A stretch of 64,000 nt of DNA. It comes from Heterostelium multicystogenum. Lineage: Eukaryota > Evosea > Eumycetozoa > Acytosteliales > Acytosteliaceae. A program made the position numbers and the translations under genes. This document shows positions 11,764-23,795 of the stretch, piece after piece. Position 1 is the first letter of the stretch. Each line of letters opens with the position of its first letter. The notes under the pieces are model-generated. The model worked only from the letters and a program-made list of their open reading frames with translations. It was not told the origin of the DNA and made no database searches. Where the stretch lies: NCBI GenBank assembly GCA_003667245.1, contig RCNN01000041.1:1-64000 (forward strand). The letters are read 5' to 3'.

Positions 11764-14152
11764 TTAGTTTAATCTTAGAGATGATATTTGATTGATCAAT
11801 TGATTGGTGGTGGTTGTTGAAGATGATGGTGGCATAGAGATTTCACTTTTAAGATAATCAAAGTGTTGGATTACTTCGGGTGAGAGCAGGTTTTTGTAGT
11901 TGGGGAAAAGATGGTGCAGTCGATCGGTAACAGATAGGTTTGATTTGATACTATTGAGGTTTTTGGTTGCCGATTGCCAGAGAAGATGAAGGTTAACAGA
12001 GTCAAGCACCTGACTTGGTTGCTTCAGGTGGCACGCATCATTGCTGGGGATGTTCATAACTTCAACAATGGTGTAGGAAGCAAAGTAGAGAGTTGCATAG
12101 TAGTCTATGAGTTGTACAGGCATATATAGAATACTGTTGTGCTTGAAGTCCGACCATCCTGGGAGTAGGGTACCGTTGGCCAACAAAACATAGTTCAGTA
12201 TGCAACAATCGATCGCCCACTCCTCAATGATAATACATAGTTTATGTGCAATCAGGAATCTAGTAAACAAGATGATGAGCAAATCATCAAAGCACTGGTA
12301 CTTTTGCTTAACTTTGTCCACAGGATGTGTGGCGTATCTCTTTGAATATTCAGACAGCTTTGCTTCAGAGAGAACCTTGAACCAGCTGGCAAACTCATAG
12401 ATTCTCCTCTCCAAAGTAATTGTGTTGTTTCCAGCATTCATCCATACCAAAATCGCAATAGATTGGCGACATCATGACCTTTTTTATAAGTGTTCAAATC
12501 TGGGATCAAGTCGGCATCTAAAATGAAAGAGCCACACTTTAGCAAACTGGATTGAGATTTCTTGATTCGAATAGGTACTTACATTTAAGAGGCTTGTCCT
12601 TGGGCGGATAGTCCATCAAACCAAAGAGACGCTGACGTAGTGAGGAAGTATAGTAGATCAATGATTGTTGATAGGGGATGGTTGGCTCAAAGCAGAAGCT
12701 AGAGACCTGATTCATATTTGTGTAGAGGAGGGAAAGAAAGTTGTAGTTGACCATACACTCAACTGAGAAGAATCTTTTGAAAAAAGGCTTGGCCTTGATT
12801 CTCTCGAAATCGGCGTGTTGTGAATACCTAAAGAACAGTCCATTCTCCGAATAGAATCCAGTTTTGTCGGACTTCTCCTCAGGTCTAACAAAGTAGTAGC
12901 TGTATGAATTGAGACAACTGTCAAACTCTATATTTAAATGACGCATATGTTAGACAGGTGATAACGATATCTCCGACTAATAGGTTAGTATTACCAGTTT
13001 TCGAGAGTGATTTAAAGTTTTTCTCTGATGATGGAGCTAACGCTATTTTTCTGGAGTCTCTTTAGGTTGTTGATTATGCTAGATATTCTATAATGCTGAG
13101 TACCAACGTACTTTGATTTGTAGAACTTGGTATAATCATTGCCAATCAGTGTGGCTAACAACGGTAAGTGCTGGAAAGAACAGTGGAAGGTTAGTATCAA
13201 AGTATCCAGCAGGGCGTTGGTTATCTATCATTACATTTTCTTTGATTTGTAAATAGCTAGCAGTGATGCTCGATTTGAATCCAATTGCATTGATTGAATC
13301 TTCTGTGACCTTGAGGTTGCTCAATGGTATATAGTAGCACTCGCCAAGCGTAAAGAAGTAGTAGTCGGAATCATTAGAGACGATTCCAAAGACAGTGTCC
13401 TTGTTATCAATTGCCCATTGTGTGATCTCATAGTCTGTTTCTTGGAATGCTACATACGTCTGAATATTCAGCTCTTCCAATATTCTTCTAAATTGGACCT
13501 GCATAATCGAATTAATCAGCAATCGTCCCGACCAGTTGTAATAACAATCAAAAGTCTGATCTGCCATGACTAGATACGTACTGATATCAATTTGATGGTT
13601 GGTGTTAGAGACGAAAGGAAATGGCTCAGCATTTAAACAGATTATCGGTAACTTTTCTAATCTCAGAGAGCTTGTGCTGGAATCGCTTTTCAAGCTCATA
13701 GTATTTACCAACGGGCGAAAGACCATCGAGATAGACGACTGGCTCGATATTAAACTTTTGCAATGTTTTAAAGTATGTAACAATTTGATTTCTTAGCTAA
13801 GTACATTGCATTGTTAATTTACAAATGATTAGAATATCCGAACGAGCGAGCGACAAGACTATATAGTTGATGGTATTTAAGTTACATACATTGATGTACG
13901 AGCCAGAAGAAGTGAGGACATTATCAGCTAGGAAATAGAACAATGCATTACCATCGATACCAATGACCAGCTCTACATCAAGTAGGAGATCAAGAGCAAC
14001 AACAACAGTGTAGTAGTAGTAGATTAGTTAGTTTCATTTAGTATCAAGTACAACAACAGCACTTTACTTTTATCCTTTGCAAGCTCTGATAGTGGCAGCA
14101 ATTTTCCGGCAGGACTACTTTGGAAGAATGTTGTAAATCCCGAAACACCCAT
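11764..14152 (-). CDS. Asteroid homolog (ASTE1-like PIN/XPG-type nuclease fold)
   Basis: About 690 aa. Exon 1 begins MGVSGFTTFFQ, the usual Asteroid/XPG-type N-terminus. The second exon has LVIGIDGNALFYF (first metal-binding Asp region). Later come FQETDYEITQWA and GIVSNDSDYYF, which match the acidic clusters of the internal XPG-like region. LATLIGNDYTKF matches the downstream conserved motif. Introns at about 13977-14072 and 13798-13884 keep phase; others lie near 12925-12977 and 12541-12585. Frame breaks are near 13640 (AAA), 13160, 13015 and 12455. Asteroid proteins carry a PIN-like fold related to FEN1/XPG nucleases; their biochemical activity is poorly defined. Acidic residues are retained, so nuclease activity is possible. 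Product identity is fairly sure; function is inference. Confidence 0.8.
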
Positions 14153-14906
14153 ATCTTAATAATAATAATAGATAGATAGATTGAATATGTATATAAAGAA
14201 CTACTACAATAGAACTGATTGAATGAATATTTAATGATTCGTAATTATGCAGTAATCTATTAATATAAAACTAATAATGAAAGATTTTTTCTCAATCATA
14301 AGCAACACTGCACATTTGTAAATCAATCAACCATTGATTAATCAAACTTAAATGTTTAAGTCTGTATTATTGATACCTCCCATGATCCAATTACCCCAAT
14401 TTAAGTTTTTTCAGTTGTCAAAACATGAAACCCTAGGGTTGGTGTTTTCACATCATGTAATATCATTTTAGAATGAATATATAATAATCATATATATATG
14501 ACAATAGTAATAATAGCTTTCATGTTGAGTTTAAAACTCAACAAGACTAAATTGTACGATGATTATTATTATTATTATTATTTGTCCAAACAAAACAATT
14601 ACACAGACAATCTAAAAGCACTTGTGTCTGCTGTCTAGGTAGTGTGTCGTGGTGAATAAAAGTACCTGGTAGGTTGTTGTCAATTTAATTTTTATGAATT
14701 TTTTTTATATTACTGTGTTTTTTCAGTGTACTGTTGGTGTGTGTTAGTGTGATTTTTTTTAATTTAAAAAAATACATAGATAGTTAGATATATATCAATC
14801 ATACAACAGAATAAACATACATATATATATTTATTATCTTTTATAATATAGTATATATTTGTAGGTAGAAAGAAAAGAGTAGAGAAGAGTAGAGTGGAAT
14901 TATAGA
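14153..14906. promoter_or_regulatory. Divergent intergenic region
   Basis: This spacer lies between the starts of the Asteroid-like gene (-) and the two-TM protein gene (+), so it should hold promoters for both. It has ATT repeats and T runs, plus a near-perfect 21-bp palindrome at 14523-14543. No open frame of note. Confidence 0.5.
14523..14543. repeat. 21-bp palindrome in divergent promoter region
   Basis: Two 10-bp arms (TGTTGAGTTT and its exact complement) are separated by a single A. It could be a dimeric factor-binding site or a chance hairpin. Confidence 0.5.
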
Positions 14907-15930
14907 ATGTTTCGGAGACAGCATTGTAGCAAGTTGGTTATTGCCATCATTTTGACATGTTCTAGTATTTTTGTTATTGGTGTCACACTGCTGTCGCTTG
15001 GTTATATTGCTTATAAGAGTGAGCCGCCACCTCCTCCCTATTCGTACAGTTTGTCAATATGTCCTATTGTCGACCCGGCTGAGAAGTACCCAAGCAAATG
15101 GGTTGGTGAAGACGTCAATAATTCAACCGAGCATGTGTGTCAATCAGACACCGTCAAGACGACTTTCCAAGTATTCCACATTCCAAAGCATGTTTTAGAC
15201 GAAGGAATGAAATACCAACCTGTAGTCTATGTAACAAACAACAGTATGTCTCTCGCAGTTAAGAACAAACGCTACAAAAACAACCGGAATCTTATACTAA
15301 CTTTCAAACAATCTAGTTGATGGTGATATTGTATTTTTCCACAAGGTCGACAAACAAAATATACACAGTGAAGTTGCAAACTTTGTTCAGATGAAGCGAG
15401 AGGACTTTGCATATTGTGGTGGAAAGGAGATACAGATCTATAGAGATGCTCCAATTGATTATCTGGAAGGTGACTACAAGGGAGGTGTTTGTAATGATAT
15501 AAAAAAAGGATGCTCCTATGAACCAGCAAGATCATTGAATTCATTCCAATTCCAAACTTCATACGACGTAAGTATATTGTTTGTTAGATTATTAATACTA
15601 CCACCAGAATAAACAAATATTAATTAAACAATATTATCAACAACACAGGTTATGAACATCCCAGACGAAGGATCATTTGTACAAGTAGAGATCACATTGA
15701 GATCGACAGAGCCAGTGACAACACCGATTACACCTGATGTTTTTATTGAATTCAGAGTTGCTGGTCTTGGTCCAGAGCAAAAGAAGGGACTTATATTGAT
15801 GGCTATTGGTGGAATCATGGCTGATTTGATGCCGGCCACACTTTTCTTTTTGTTACAACGTTATTACTTTAAAAAGCCATCGCCTGTCAGTGACGACTTG
15901 GTTGGCATGATCCCATTGATGGAAATGTAA
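14907..15930 (+). CDS. Two-transmembrane protein with extracytoplasmic loop, function unknown
   Basis: About 314 aa. A short basic start (MFRRQHCSK) precedes a strong hydrophobic helix at residues ~10-35. A Pro-rich stretch and a large soluble segment with six cysteines and several NxS/T sites follow. A second hydrophobic helix lies near the C-terminus (GLILMAIGGIMADLMPATLFFLLQ), with a short tail. This topology suggests both termini in the cytoplasm and a lumenal or extracellular loop. One intron at 15568-15648 is phase 0. One frame correction (AAA to AA near 15303) joins the first part to the rest. I do not recognise a domain. The layout recalls CDC50-type proteins, but no CDC50 motifs were found. 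Confidence 0.7.
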
Positions 15931-16164
15931 ATATAACAATAAAATTTAAACAACACCAACATCGACTTATTATAATCAATCTCCCAATGCTGCTTGCTTG
16001 TAACCATTTATTAACACACTGATACTTATGATCAAAAAAACAAAATAACGAAAGTTGGTTTCAAATTTTCGTGATGAGATTTTTCCTACAAAATTGACTG
16101 ATCTGCTGCTTGAATGACCAGCATAGTTAAAATCAATCGACATTATATGGTTTACTAAGATAAG

Positions 16165-19100
16165 ATGTTCAATCTATTTAAGGTGTATAGATTGTCGTCT
16201 TTTCAATCGTTGACCAAGAGCACCACCACCGGTGGCCTCAATGGCATCAACTACGGCAGGGCCTTGGCCAGTGGCGGCCACTACAGCATCGCCAATGGTA
16301 GTTTACAATTGATGCGCTCGTTTTCATCAGCAGAGTCAACAACAACAGCAACAGCAACAGCAAAAGAAACAACAGCAGCACAACCAGCTTCAAACTTTTC
16401 ACCAAAACAAGATCGACGTAAGGTCATCAATCAAGTCGATCTTCAGATCTCTTGTGCATTTCGATATAGACCCGTCACTCTCAAAAGCTGAAATGTAATG
16501 TACAATAAGTCAAATTGAATTCACAGTCTAGTTAGCGAGTGACAGAATCAATATTAACCTCTGAGCATGCATCTACGTTAGATTGAAAAAGGTATTAGGT
16601 CAAAAAGATGTTGATATTTCAAATAGAGTTGCATATTTGATATCAAAGATAGATGATCCAAAGATATGGTTGAAATGTCTGCCTCTTGGCGAAGACAGCG
16701 ATTCACTCCTGGTCAGTGCATTGATCTATGCCTTCAACAATAAATTCCAGGAGTTGGGCAATTTGAAACAGAAGTTGCAAGACAAAAATCAGCAGACATT
16801 GGTCAACTTGCTGGAAATTGCCGGAAGAATCAACAACACCTTGCATCTAAATAAGAAGCATTACCACGAAAAGTTCTATAATGACCCAAAGGCAATTACT
16901 CAGTCCAACAAGACTGTTATCGAAATGATCTCTCAGCTCAGCGATGATGAAAGAATGACACTACTCTCACTCCATGACTACAAGCAATCGAATCTCATTG
17001 ACTGGATACACACCCTCTCGAGCAACGAGCTCAAGCAATGCAACTTCTCCAGTGAATTCTATCTGCGTGCGCTCTACAGCTCACTCTCATACTCGCCAAA
17101 CAAGTCGCAGTTTTTGGATGCGTCACATGGTCAATGCTGGATACTCGCTCGATGTTGACATATACATCGACGTACAAAACTCGCTCATCTCAGTGTCAAA
17201 TGAGTTCACCAACGTCTACAACAAGATGCGTTCGATCTTTGAGCCACTCGGATTCCCTGTGAATAATGCGATTCTCAGAAATCTGGTGACGGTCGCTCTC
17301 TCCTCCTTCAAGCAACACGAATCACACGCCCAACACATAAGCGACAACGACTTTAGCTTCCTCCTCGATGTAGTGGAGCGCGACACTCCTTCGGTTGGAG
17401 ATGCAATTGAGCTGTACTCCACCATGTTGAAATGTATATTTTCCCAAGAGGTCAGCGCCCACAAGCCACCTCAATACAGCGAGGAGAGATTCAAGCGCGC
17501 AATGCAAGTTCTGTCGAAAGCGCCATCCATCTCATTTGCCAATATGCTGATCCAATATCTAGTTTCGACCAATCAAACTCAACTCATCGATGGTGTCCTC
17601 AAGATACTCTTTGAAAAAAAGCCAGTTTCATACCCTTGAGACAATATTTGGACTTGTCCGTGAGATCCCCGATAGAGTGGCTCGTGCCAAGCTGTTGCGT
17701 CCATATCTTTTGCGGCTTGATCCTTCACTCCACTCGGAAGATAGTTTCTATGAGATTCTCATCAAGCACTGCATTGCTGACATTTCCAGTCTCGACGACC
17801 TAACTCAGCTCTTTTCGATGGGATTCAAGCCAAATACTAAAACCTTGTCATTCCTGATCAAACGTTTGCCACTATTCCATGGATTGAGCTTGCCCAACGC
17901 TACAATATCCCAATCACCAGTAGCCACTACATCTATCTTATGAAAGCCCTCGACATGAGTGCACTGATTAAGCTTCACAATCAACTCAAAGAAGCGATCC
18001 CCATCGACAAGGACACCTATATCTATCTCTTTGAGCGATATGCCCAAGGTGGAAATGTTCCCTCAGTTCGTTTACTCCTCGAACAGGATACTCCCCCTGA
18101 CTTATCAGTCAATGATGTAATCTTCCTTCTCAAGAAATACCCATCACTCCCTGTAAATGCAAGCGATATTGAACATCTTGCCTCCAACTCCTATGAGGAC
18201 GCAGCTTACCTATCACTGTTTGGCATTGCAATTCACAACGGCCACTTGGATTGCGCACAGAGTCTAATTTCCAAACTGACCGACTTGGTGGCTCCAGCTA
18301 TGCTAGACGTACTTCATGCCAATCTTTGGTTGCCGCTGCCCACTTTGAGTCCACTTACTTCACCCGACTTTTCTATTCCGAACAAAGAAGTGGAGCATTC
18401 TCCAACGATGTCATTCGCCACGCAGCTCTTTTTGCAATGGCACGTGTGCCAAACATCCGTGGACTGGTTCCTATGTTGTCGCGTGGACTTGGAAGCAATG
18501 TTTCTACCGAGGACATGTCATACATAGTTGCCTTCCTCAATGATGAAGCAATTCTTGAAGAATACTACAAAAACCCAAACTTAACTTCACATGCTATCAC
18601 CAACATCATCATTGGACTTTCCATGGTCAAATCGCACTACTCCAAGCTCAACAAATGGATTACCAAGTTCACCCAATCCAATCCATCCATCATTCTTATT
18701 GAGACAATTCTCACTCGTTTGCCAGAAGACTACATGACCAACGAAATCATCCAATTGATGTTGTACTGCGAGAAATTCATCCCCCTAACAAAGGGACCAG
18801 TCCAACTCAACTCTCGATTCACTTCCGTCAACTTGCTGCCAAAACGAATGTGTTTGACATATCTCCATCAGGGACACTACGATAAGGCCATCAAGTTGAT
18901 GCTGGCAATGAGTGACTACTCGGATCAGCTTCTCATCATCGATCAATTCATGGCATTGAAGTTCTCTGAAAACTGGCTTACGGGTGTGCTCACTAAACTC
19001 AATGAGTCTGAAATGATCTTCCAAACACAAATTGACAACTTCGTCGCCCTCCTCTCAGTGTTCCACCCTCAAGAAGCACTCAACGCTTACTCCATCATTG

Positions 19101-19779
19101 ACAATCTTACTTTGGAGGCCACTCCTGAGCTCAAGTGGAGATTCCGTGTGACTCCCTCCATCATTGACTCTTACCACTTGGCACTTGCTGCTCAAGGACG
19201 CTACCGAGAGCAGGCCCTCAAAAACGTTGGGATTCAACAAGACCCCGATCATTTACATTGCTGAGATACGTAACCAACTTCACCAAGGCTATCTTACCTA
19301 CTATTCAATTCAGAAAATCATGGAAAAACATGCAAAGAGATCACATACAACTAAAGAAGCACCACTACAAGCTGCTGTTCACTGTACTATCAGAGGCACC
19401 CAAAACCTACAGAGACATTCACAAGATCGTCGATTATATTTTCAATACATCTAACATTGATCTTTCACACGACCAAGTCTCACTGGAAGTGTTGTGCCAA
19501 TTCAACCACTATCGCGAGATTGTCGACACCAGACTTCTCAAGAACCAACAAAAAACACTCTCCTACAAACTCCTCTCAGAAGTTATCGACAAATACTCAA
19601 ACCCATACAACTCTGTAGCACTATCTACGCTTTACGTCAAACTCATCAACCAATTCCCCACCCTTTACAACGACCTCAAATCATATTCCGACGTCACCAC
19701 TAAAACTGTTGAGAGATCCGTCAATTACAATCAATATTATAATATTCATAGTAATACAAATAGCAAACAACATCAATAA
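16165..19779 (+). CDS. Mitochondrial helical-repeat (PPR-like) protein
   Basis: About 1,170 aa. The N-terminus is rich in Arg, Ser, Thr and hydrophobics with no acids (ends LMRSFSSAE), a typical mitochondrial presequence. The rest is a continuous series of amphipathic helices resembling PPR/TPR-type repeats, for example DKDTYIYLFERYAQGGNVPS, without an enzymatic motif. One intron at 16495-16581 joins in phase 2. Frame breaks lie near 16440, 17125, 17625, 17935, 18290 and 19250, mostly in short homopolymers; the reading frames on either side match up as one protein. By analogy, PPR-like proteins bind organellar RNA; here the class assignment is by pattern only. GC content is higher than in neighbours. 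The gene lies 143 bp upstream of DDRGK1 on the same strand. Confidence 0.65.
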
Positions 19780-19921
19780 AAAATGTGAACAATAATAATA
19801 ATATTTAATTACCAAATTTAAGTTCACCTTGTCAAATAAATTTAAAGTAAATTCATCAAATTCTCAGATCAATTTGTTATATATAAATAATAATAATAAT
19901 ATATTAGTTTATCATATCAAG

Positions 19922-21075
19922 ATGGATAGTATATTTATTGGTGTCTTGGGTCTGAGTGTATTGATTATAGTTGGTCTTTTATATGTAGTTTTATTCCCTT
20001 CAAAGAAGTTTATACCTGATGAACAAATCAATGATCCACAGCAACAACTTGTAGAGAATGAAAATAATAATAACAACAATAATAATAGAGGAAGAGGTTT
20101 GGCTCGTATGAACGTTAGAAATAGAAGACAGCCACAACAACAACAACAGAATGAAGTCGTTAATGAACAAAGTAATTATACACTTAAGTATATATACTGT
20201 TAGTTATTTGTTACTAATCCATTTTTTCAATTAGTAAATAATGATCAAAGTGATAGTGATAGTGATGATGATGACAACACTGTAAATACTGCTGTGAGCA
20301 CTGGTATTGACCCAAAGACAGGAAAGAAGATGGGTACAAAGAAGCTTGAGAAGTTGAAAATGAAGGAAGAAAAGAGAAAACAAAGAGAGGTAACTTTTAA
20401 CAATAGTTGTAGATTCCTGTAAATATTGATATCTAACAATCTTTTTATTGATAATCTAGTATGAAGAACACATGAGAGAGGAAAGAAGAAAGGCAGAGGA
20501 GGAAAAAGATGAACAACTTCGTTTAAAGAAACTCGAAGATTTAGAAAAGGAAAGACTTAGAGTATGTTAGTTACTTTCCAACCTATTGATTCAAACTTAA
20601 ATCTAACTATCTCTATCCCAAGATTGAGGAAGAAACTAGATTGAGATTAGAAAAAGAGAAAAGAGAGGATGAAGAATACCAAGCATTAAAGGCTGGCATT
20701 GCATTGGAGGACGAAGGTGAATCTAGACAAGACGAAGAGCAAGAAAAGAATTTGCTTCAGGAGTTTATTAAATATTTAGAGACTAACAAGATTTGTTTAC
20801 TCGAAGACATTGCCATGGAATTTGGTATGAAAACACAAGATGTCATCGAGCGTATTAAGACATTGGACAAAGAAGGCTTAATCTCAGGTGTGATTGATGA
20901 TCGTGGTAAATTCATCTATGTATCGCGTGCAGAGATGGAAGCAGTCGCCAAATTCATCAACAAGAAAGGAAGAGTTACCATTGAACAGATTGCACGTGAA
21001 TCAAACAAACTTATCGATCTTACAAAACCAGTGGTAGCTTCACCAACCGACACTGAAACTACTTCCACTGCATAG
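19922..21075 (+). CDS. ddrgk1: DDRGK domain-containing protein 1 (UFBP1)
   Basis: About 319 aa in four exons; introns 20172-20234, 20390-20459 and 20562-20622 all join in frame. The N-terminus is a membrane anchor (GVLGLSVLIIVGLLYVVLF). An Asn/Gln-rich linker and a long charged helix (KMKEEKRKQREYEEHMREE) follow. The C-terminus is a winged-helix/PCI-like domain containing the family-defining DDRGKFIYVS near the end. DDRGK1 is the ER-anchored adaptor of the UFMylation system, which places the UFL1 ligase on the ER membrane. Size and domain order match the family. The gene has no frame breaks. It is convergent with the SRI-domain gene, with 237 bp between stops. Confidence 0.95.
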
Positions 21076-21312
21076 TACTATAAATAAACCAACTAAACTA
21101 AAAGGTTTAGCTTTTATAATTTAATTTCTTAAAAATATGATATATGTTGTTTATTACACGATATTGTATGTTATTTAAATAGGCTTATTGAAGGCTTGAT
21201 TAAATTTTGATACTTGTAAAACGAATCGATTCGTTTGATGCCTAAAGTTGTTGGAATTTGTTTGGCTGGGTTCCCAAAGAATGGACCACCCTCATTAAAA
21301 TTTGGTCAGCTT

Positions 21313-23367
21313 TTAATAAGATTGCAAAGGTGATGGTGGTGGTGGAGTATCTGGTGGATTACTGTCCTTGCCAGCTGAATTGGACGATGCACCCAACTCT
21401 TTCTCCAAATCCATGCTGTCGTATTGTTGCTCCTCTGTTACTGAGTGTTTATCCTTCTTGCCAGGCTTCTTAACATAAACAGTGATCTTGGCAAAATAGG
21501 CTTCCAGCAATTTTTCTATTTTTCTTGGAGTATCTCCAGAAGTCTCCAATTTTCCATGATCTTTCTCAATTACCAGCAAAGTAAATTTGTTTGCCAGATA
21601 CTTGAAGTCTTCCTTATTTGTAATCTTCTTGTTCTTAAAGTAATAATTGAGCTTACTAACAACTATTTTTGAGATCTCGCTCTTGAAATGCTTTTTCCTC
21701 TTTTCCAAATCCTTCTTGCTTCTACCACTACTACTTGCTCTGCTAGATGAAGTTGAAGATGTGGAAGTCGAAGTAGTAGTTGTTGTAGTTGTCTTTTGCT
21801 CACCAAATTGCGCCTACAGTTATTTCAAGTTAGTACGACCTATCTATTACCTGTTTATGACAATCATATACATACAAAATCTAAATTTAAATCTTTGAAA
21901 TAATCTGGATTATTTGGGTTTGATGGTGGTTGTTGTTGTTGGTAATTGTTTTGATAGGTATTGTTGTTGTTACTATTGTTGTTCATTGATTCATTACTTG
22001 AATTGCTTATACTATTACTATTATTTCCGCTAAAGCTATTGGTTATATTGTTGTTATTGACACTATTGCTATTGGTATTGCTAAAGTCCTCATTATTGTT
22101 ACTAAATGAAGCTGGAGGATTATATTGTCTGGGTGGAGGAGGTGGATAATTTGGTTTGATGATTTCAATGTTCTTCAATAGATTCTCACCAAATTTACTT
22201 TTGGTTGTGAGTAACATGTTGGATGGTCGGTATTGACCAAAAAAGTTTTCTGTGCTTGGTTTGATCTCTCTCTTTTCAAAGTTTCTCTCTTTCTCCTCGC
22301 TTTGATATTCATCCTCATGATAGGCACTTTGATCATCCTCATTATCAGAACGCTCCCAACTCTTTCTGTTGCCACGATCCCAGCTTCTGTCTCTTGCTTT
22401 TGCTCTCCTGCTTTCTCTCTCGCTGGCACGTTCCTTTCTTCTGCCTCTCTCTTCCTCGTCACTATCAACAACATGTCTGCTGGCCACATGATCTTCAGCT
22501 TCTTCATTGATTTGTTTGCTATTTTCCTCTTCGTCATCTTCCTCTACTGTATCTTTTACATCATCGTTTTCATCTACGACCATCACACTTTTATCTTCAT
22601 CATCCTCGTCCTCAGCTGCATTCTCTGACTTTCTATGCTTCCTCTTCTTATGCTTCTTCTTCTTTCTATCCTCGCCGCCTTCTTCATCGTCTCTCTTGTG
22701 TTTCTTCTTTTTGTGTCTATGTTTTCTTTCTCTCTCTCTGTCCTTTTCAGATCTCTCTTCATTTTGATCTGCATCTTCACCTTCTTTGTTCTCATCTGCA
22801 GCGTCGGTCTCACCTTCACCCCTCTCTTCCTTGCTTCTCTTATGTTTCTTGTGTCTTCTTTCTTCGCCATGCTTGTGATGCTTCTTCTTATGTCTTCTTT
22901 CTTCGCCATTCTCTTCAGTATTCTCATTATTTTTCATCATCGTCATTGCCTTCCGATGACTTTGAAGACCTCTTATGCTTTTTCTTTTTCTTTTTTCTTC
23001 TTTCACCAGACCCTGATTCCTCATCACCATTTACAGCCTTTTCTGCACCATTATCTTCGTTCTCATCATTCTCCTCAACTTCATCATTCTTATTTTCTTC
23101 AGTCACTTCTTTATCCTCGCTGCGCACAACCAACATGATAAACAAATTGATCAATTCCAGTTAGTTTAATATTCTAAATTTGCAGCAATCAATCAGATCA
23201 TAGTGTTGCTGTAGCAATGTTTTTACTTCACCTTACAACAACACCAAGAAGATGATGGTACTGATAATAATGATGATGATCATAACATACCCATTTGTAT
23301 TCTTTAAAGATTCTTCTCTAGCTTCCTTTTCTTTCAATGAAGACAATATCTTTTTCTTCTTAATCAT
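21313..23367 (-). CDS. SRI-domain protein with SR-like charged region
   Basis: About 607 aa in three exons; introns 23120-23290 and 21814-21875 join in frame. The N-terminal half is dominated by Lys, Glu, Arg, His and Asp with RS-like blocks (GRRKERASERESRRAKARDR). The middle has a conserved-looking segment (ENFFGQYRPSNMLLTTKSKF), a Pro run and an Asn-rich tract. The C-terminal ~110 residues match the Set2-Rpb1-interacting (SRI) domain: three helices with FKSEISKIVVSKLNYYFKN, EDFKYLANKFTLLVIEK and KLLEAYFAKITVYVKK. SRI domains bind the hyperphosphorylated RNA polymerase II tail. No SET or helicase domain is present, so this is neither Set2 nor RecQ5 as such. One A-run frame break is near 22935. 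A nuclear role in transcription or splicing is inferred. Confidence 0.8.
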
Positions 23368-23795
23368 ATTATTATTATTACTAAACTGTTTTTGAATCAC
23401 ACAATTTAAATCAAGAGATCTCTAATTATAAATTATATTCTAATAATAATCTGATAAACAAAACAAGTCAAGCAGTGGAGCTTTAGTGATCTAAAACCAT
23501 CTTTCTGTAAAAATCAATTTAAACACACTCAAAATTAGTTCCAACTCATCAACAACCTACTAATTTTTTTTAAATTTTTTTGCAACTTTTGTCGCTGAAT
23601 AAAGTGCCGCCTTTGGAATTGGATAAACAGGTTAAAATTAAATGCTTTAAAGAATATGTTCAGGATGTAGCTAATTTAGTTGTTGTTGTTGTGGTTGTTT
23701 TAGTTAATTTATTTAAATAAAGAGTATATAATATTTGTTGCTATAGTTATTATTATTATTATTATTGATTGAGTTTGGTCAATCAATAATAAAAA
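23368..23795. promoter_or_regulatory. Spacer upstream of SRI-domain gene
   Basis: AT-rich spacer between the start of the SRI-domain gene and the 3' end of the MTMR14 gene, both on the minus strand. It contains TTG and ATT runs and no coding signal. It should hold the promoter of the SRI-domain gene. Confidence 0.45.

Noticed and set aside
21961..22149. Plus-strand Leu-rich open frame
   Set aside because: It is the reverse complement of the Asn-rich tract of the SRI-domain gene; composition is an artefact of (AAT/AAC)n codons.
22507..23138. Several Ser/Phe/Leu-rich plus-strand frames
   Set aside because: They mirror the Glu/Lys-rich coding region of the SRI-domain gene, which has in-phase introns and a conserved C-terminal domain.
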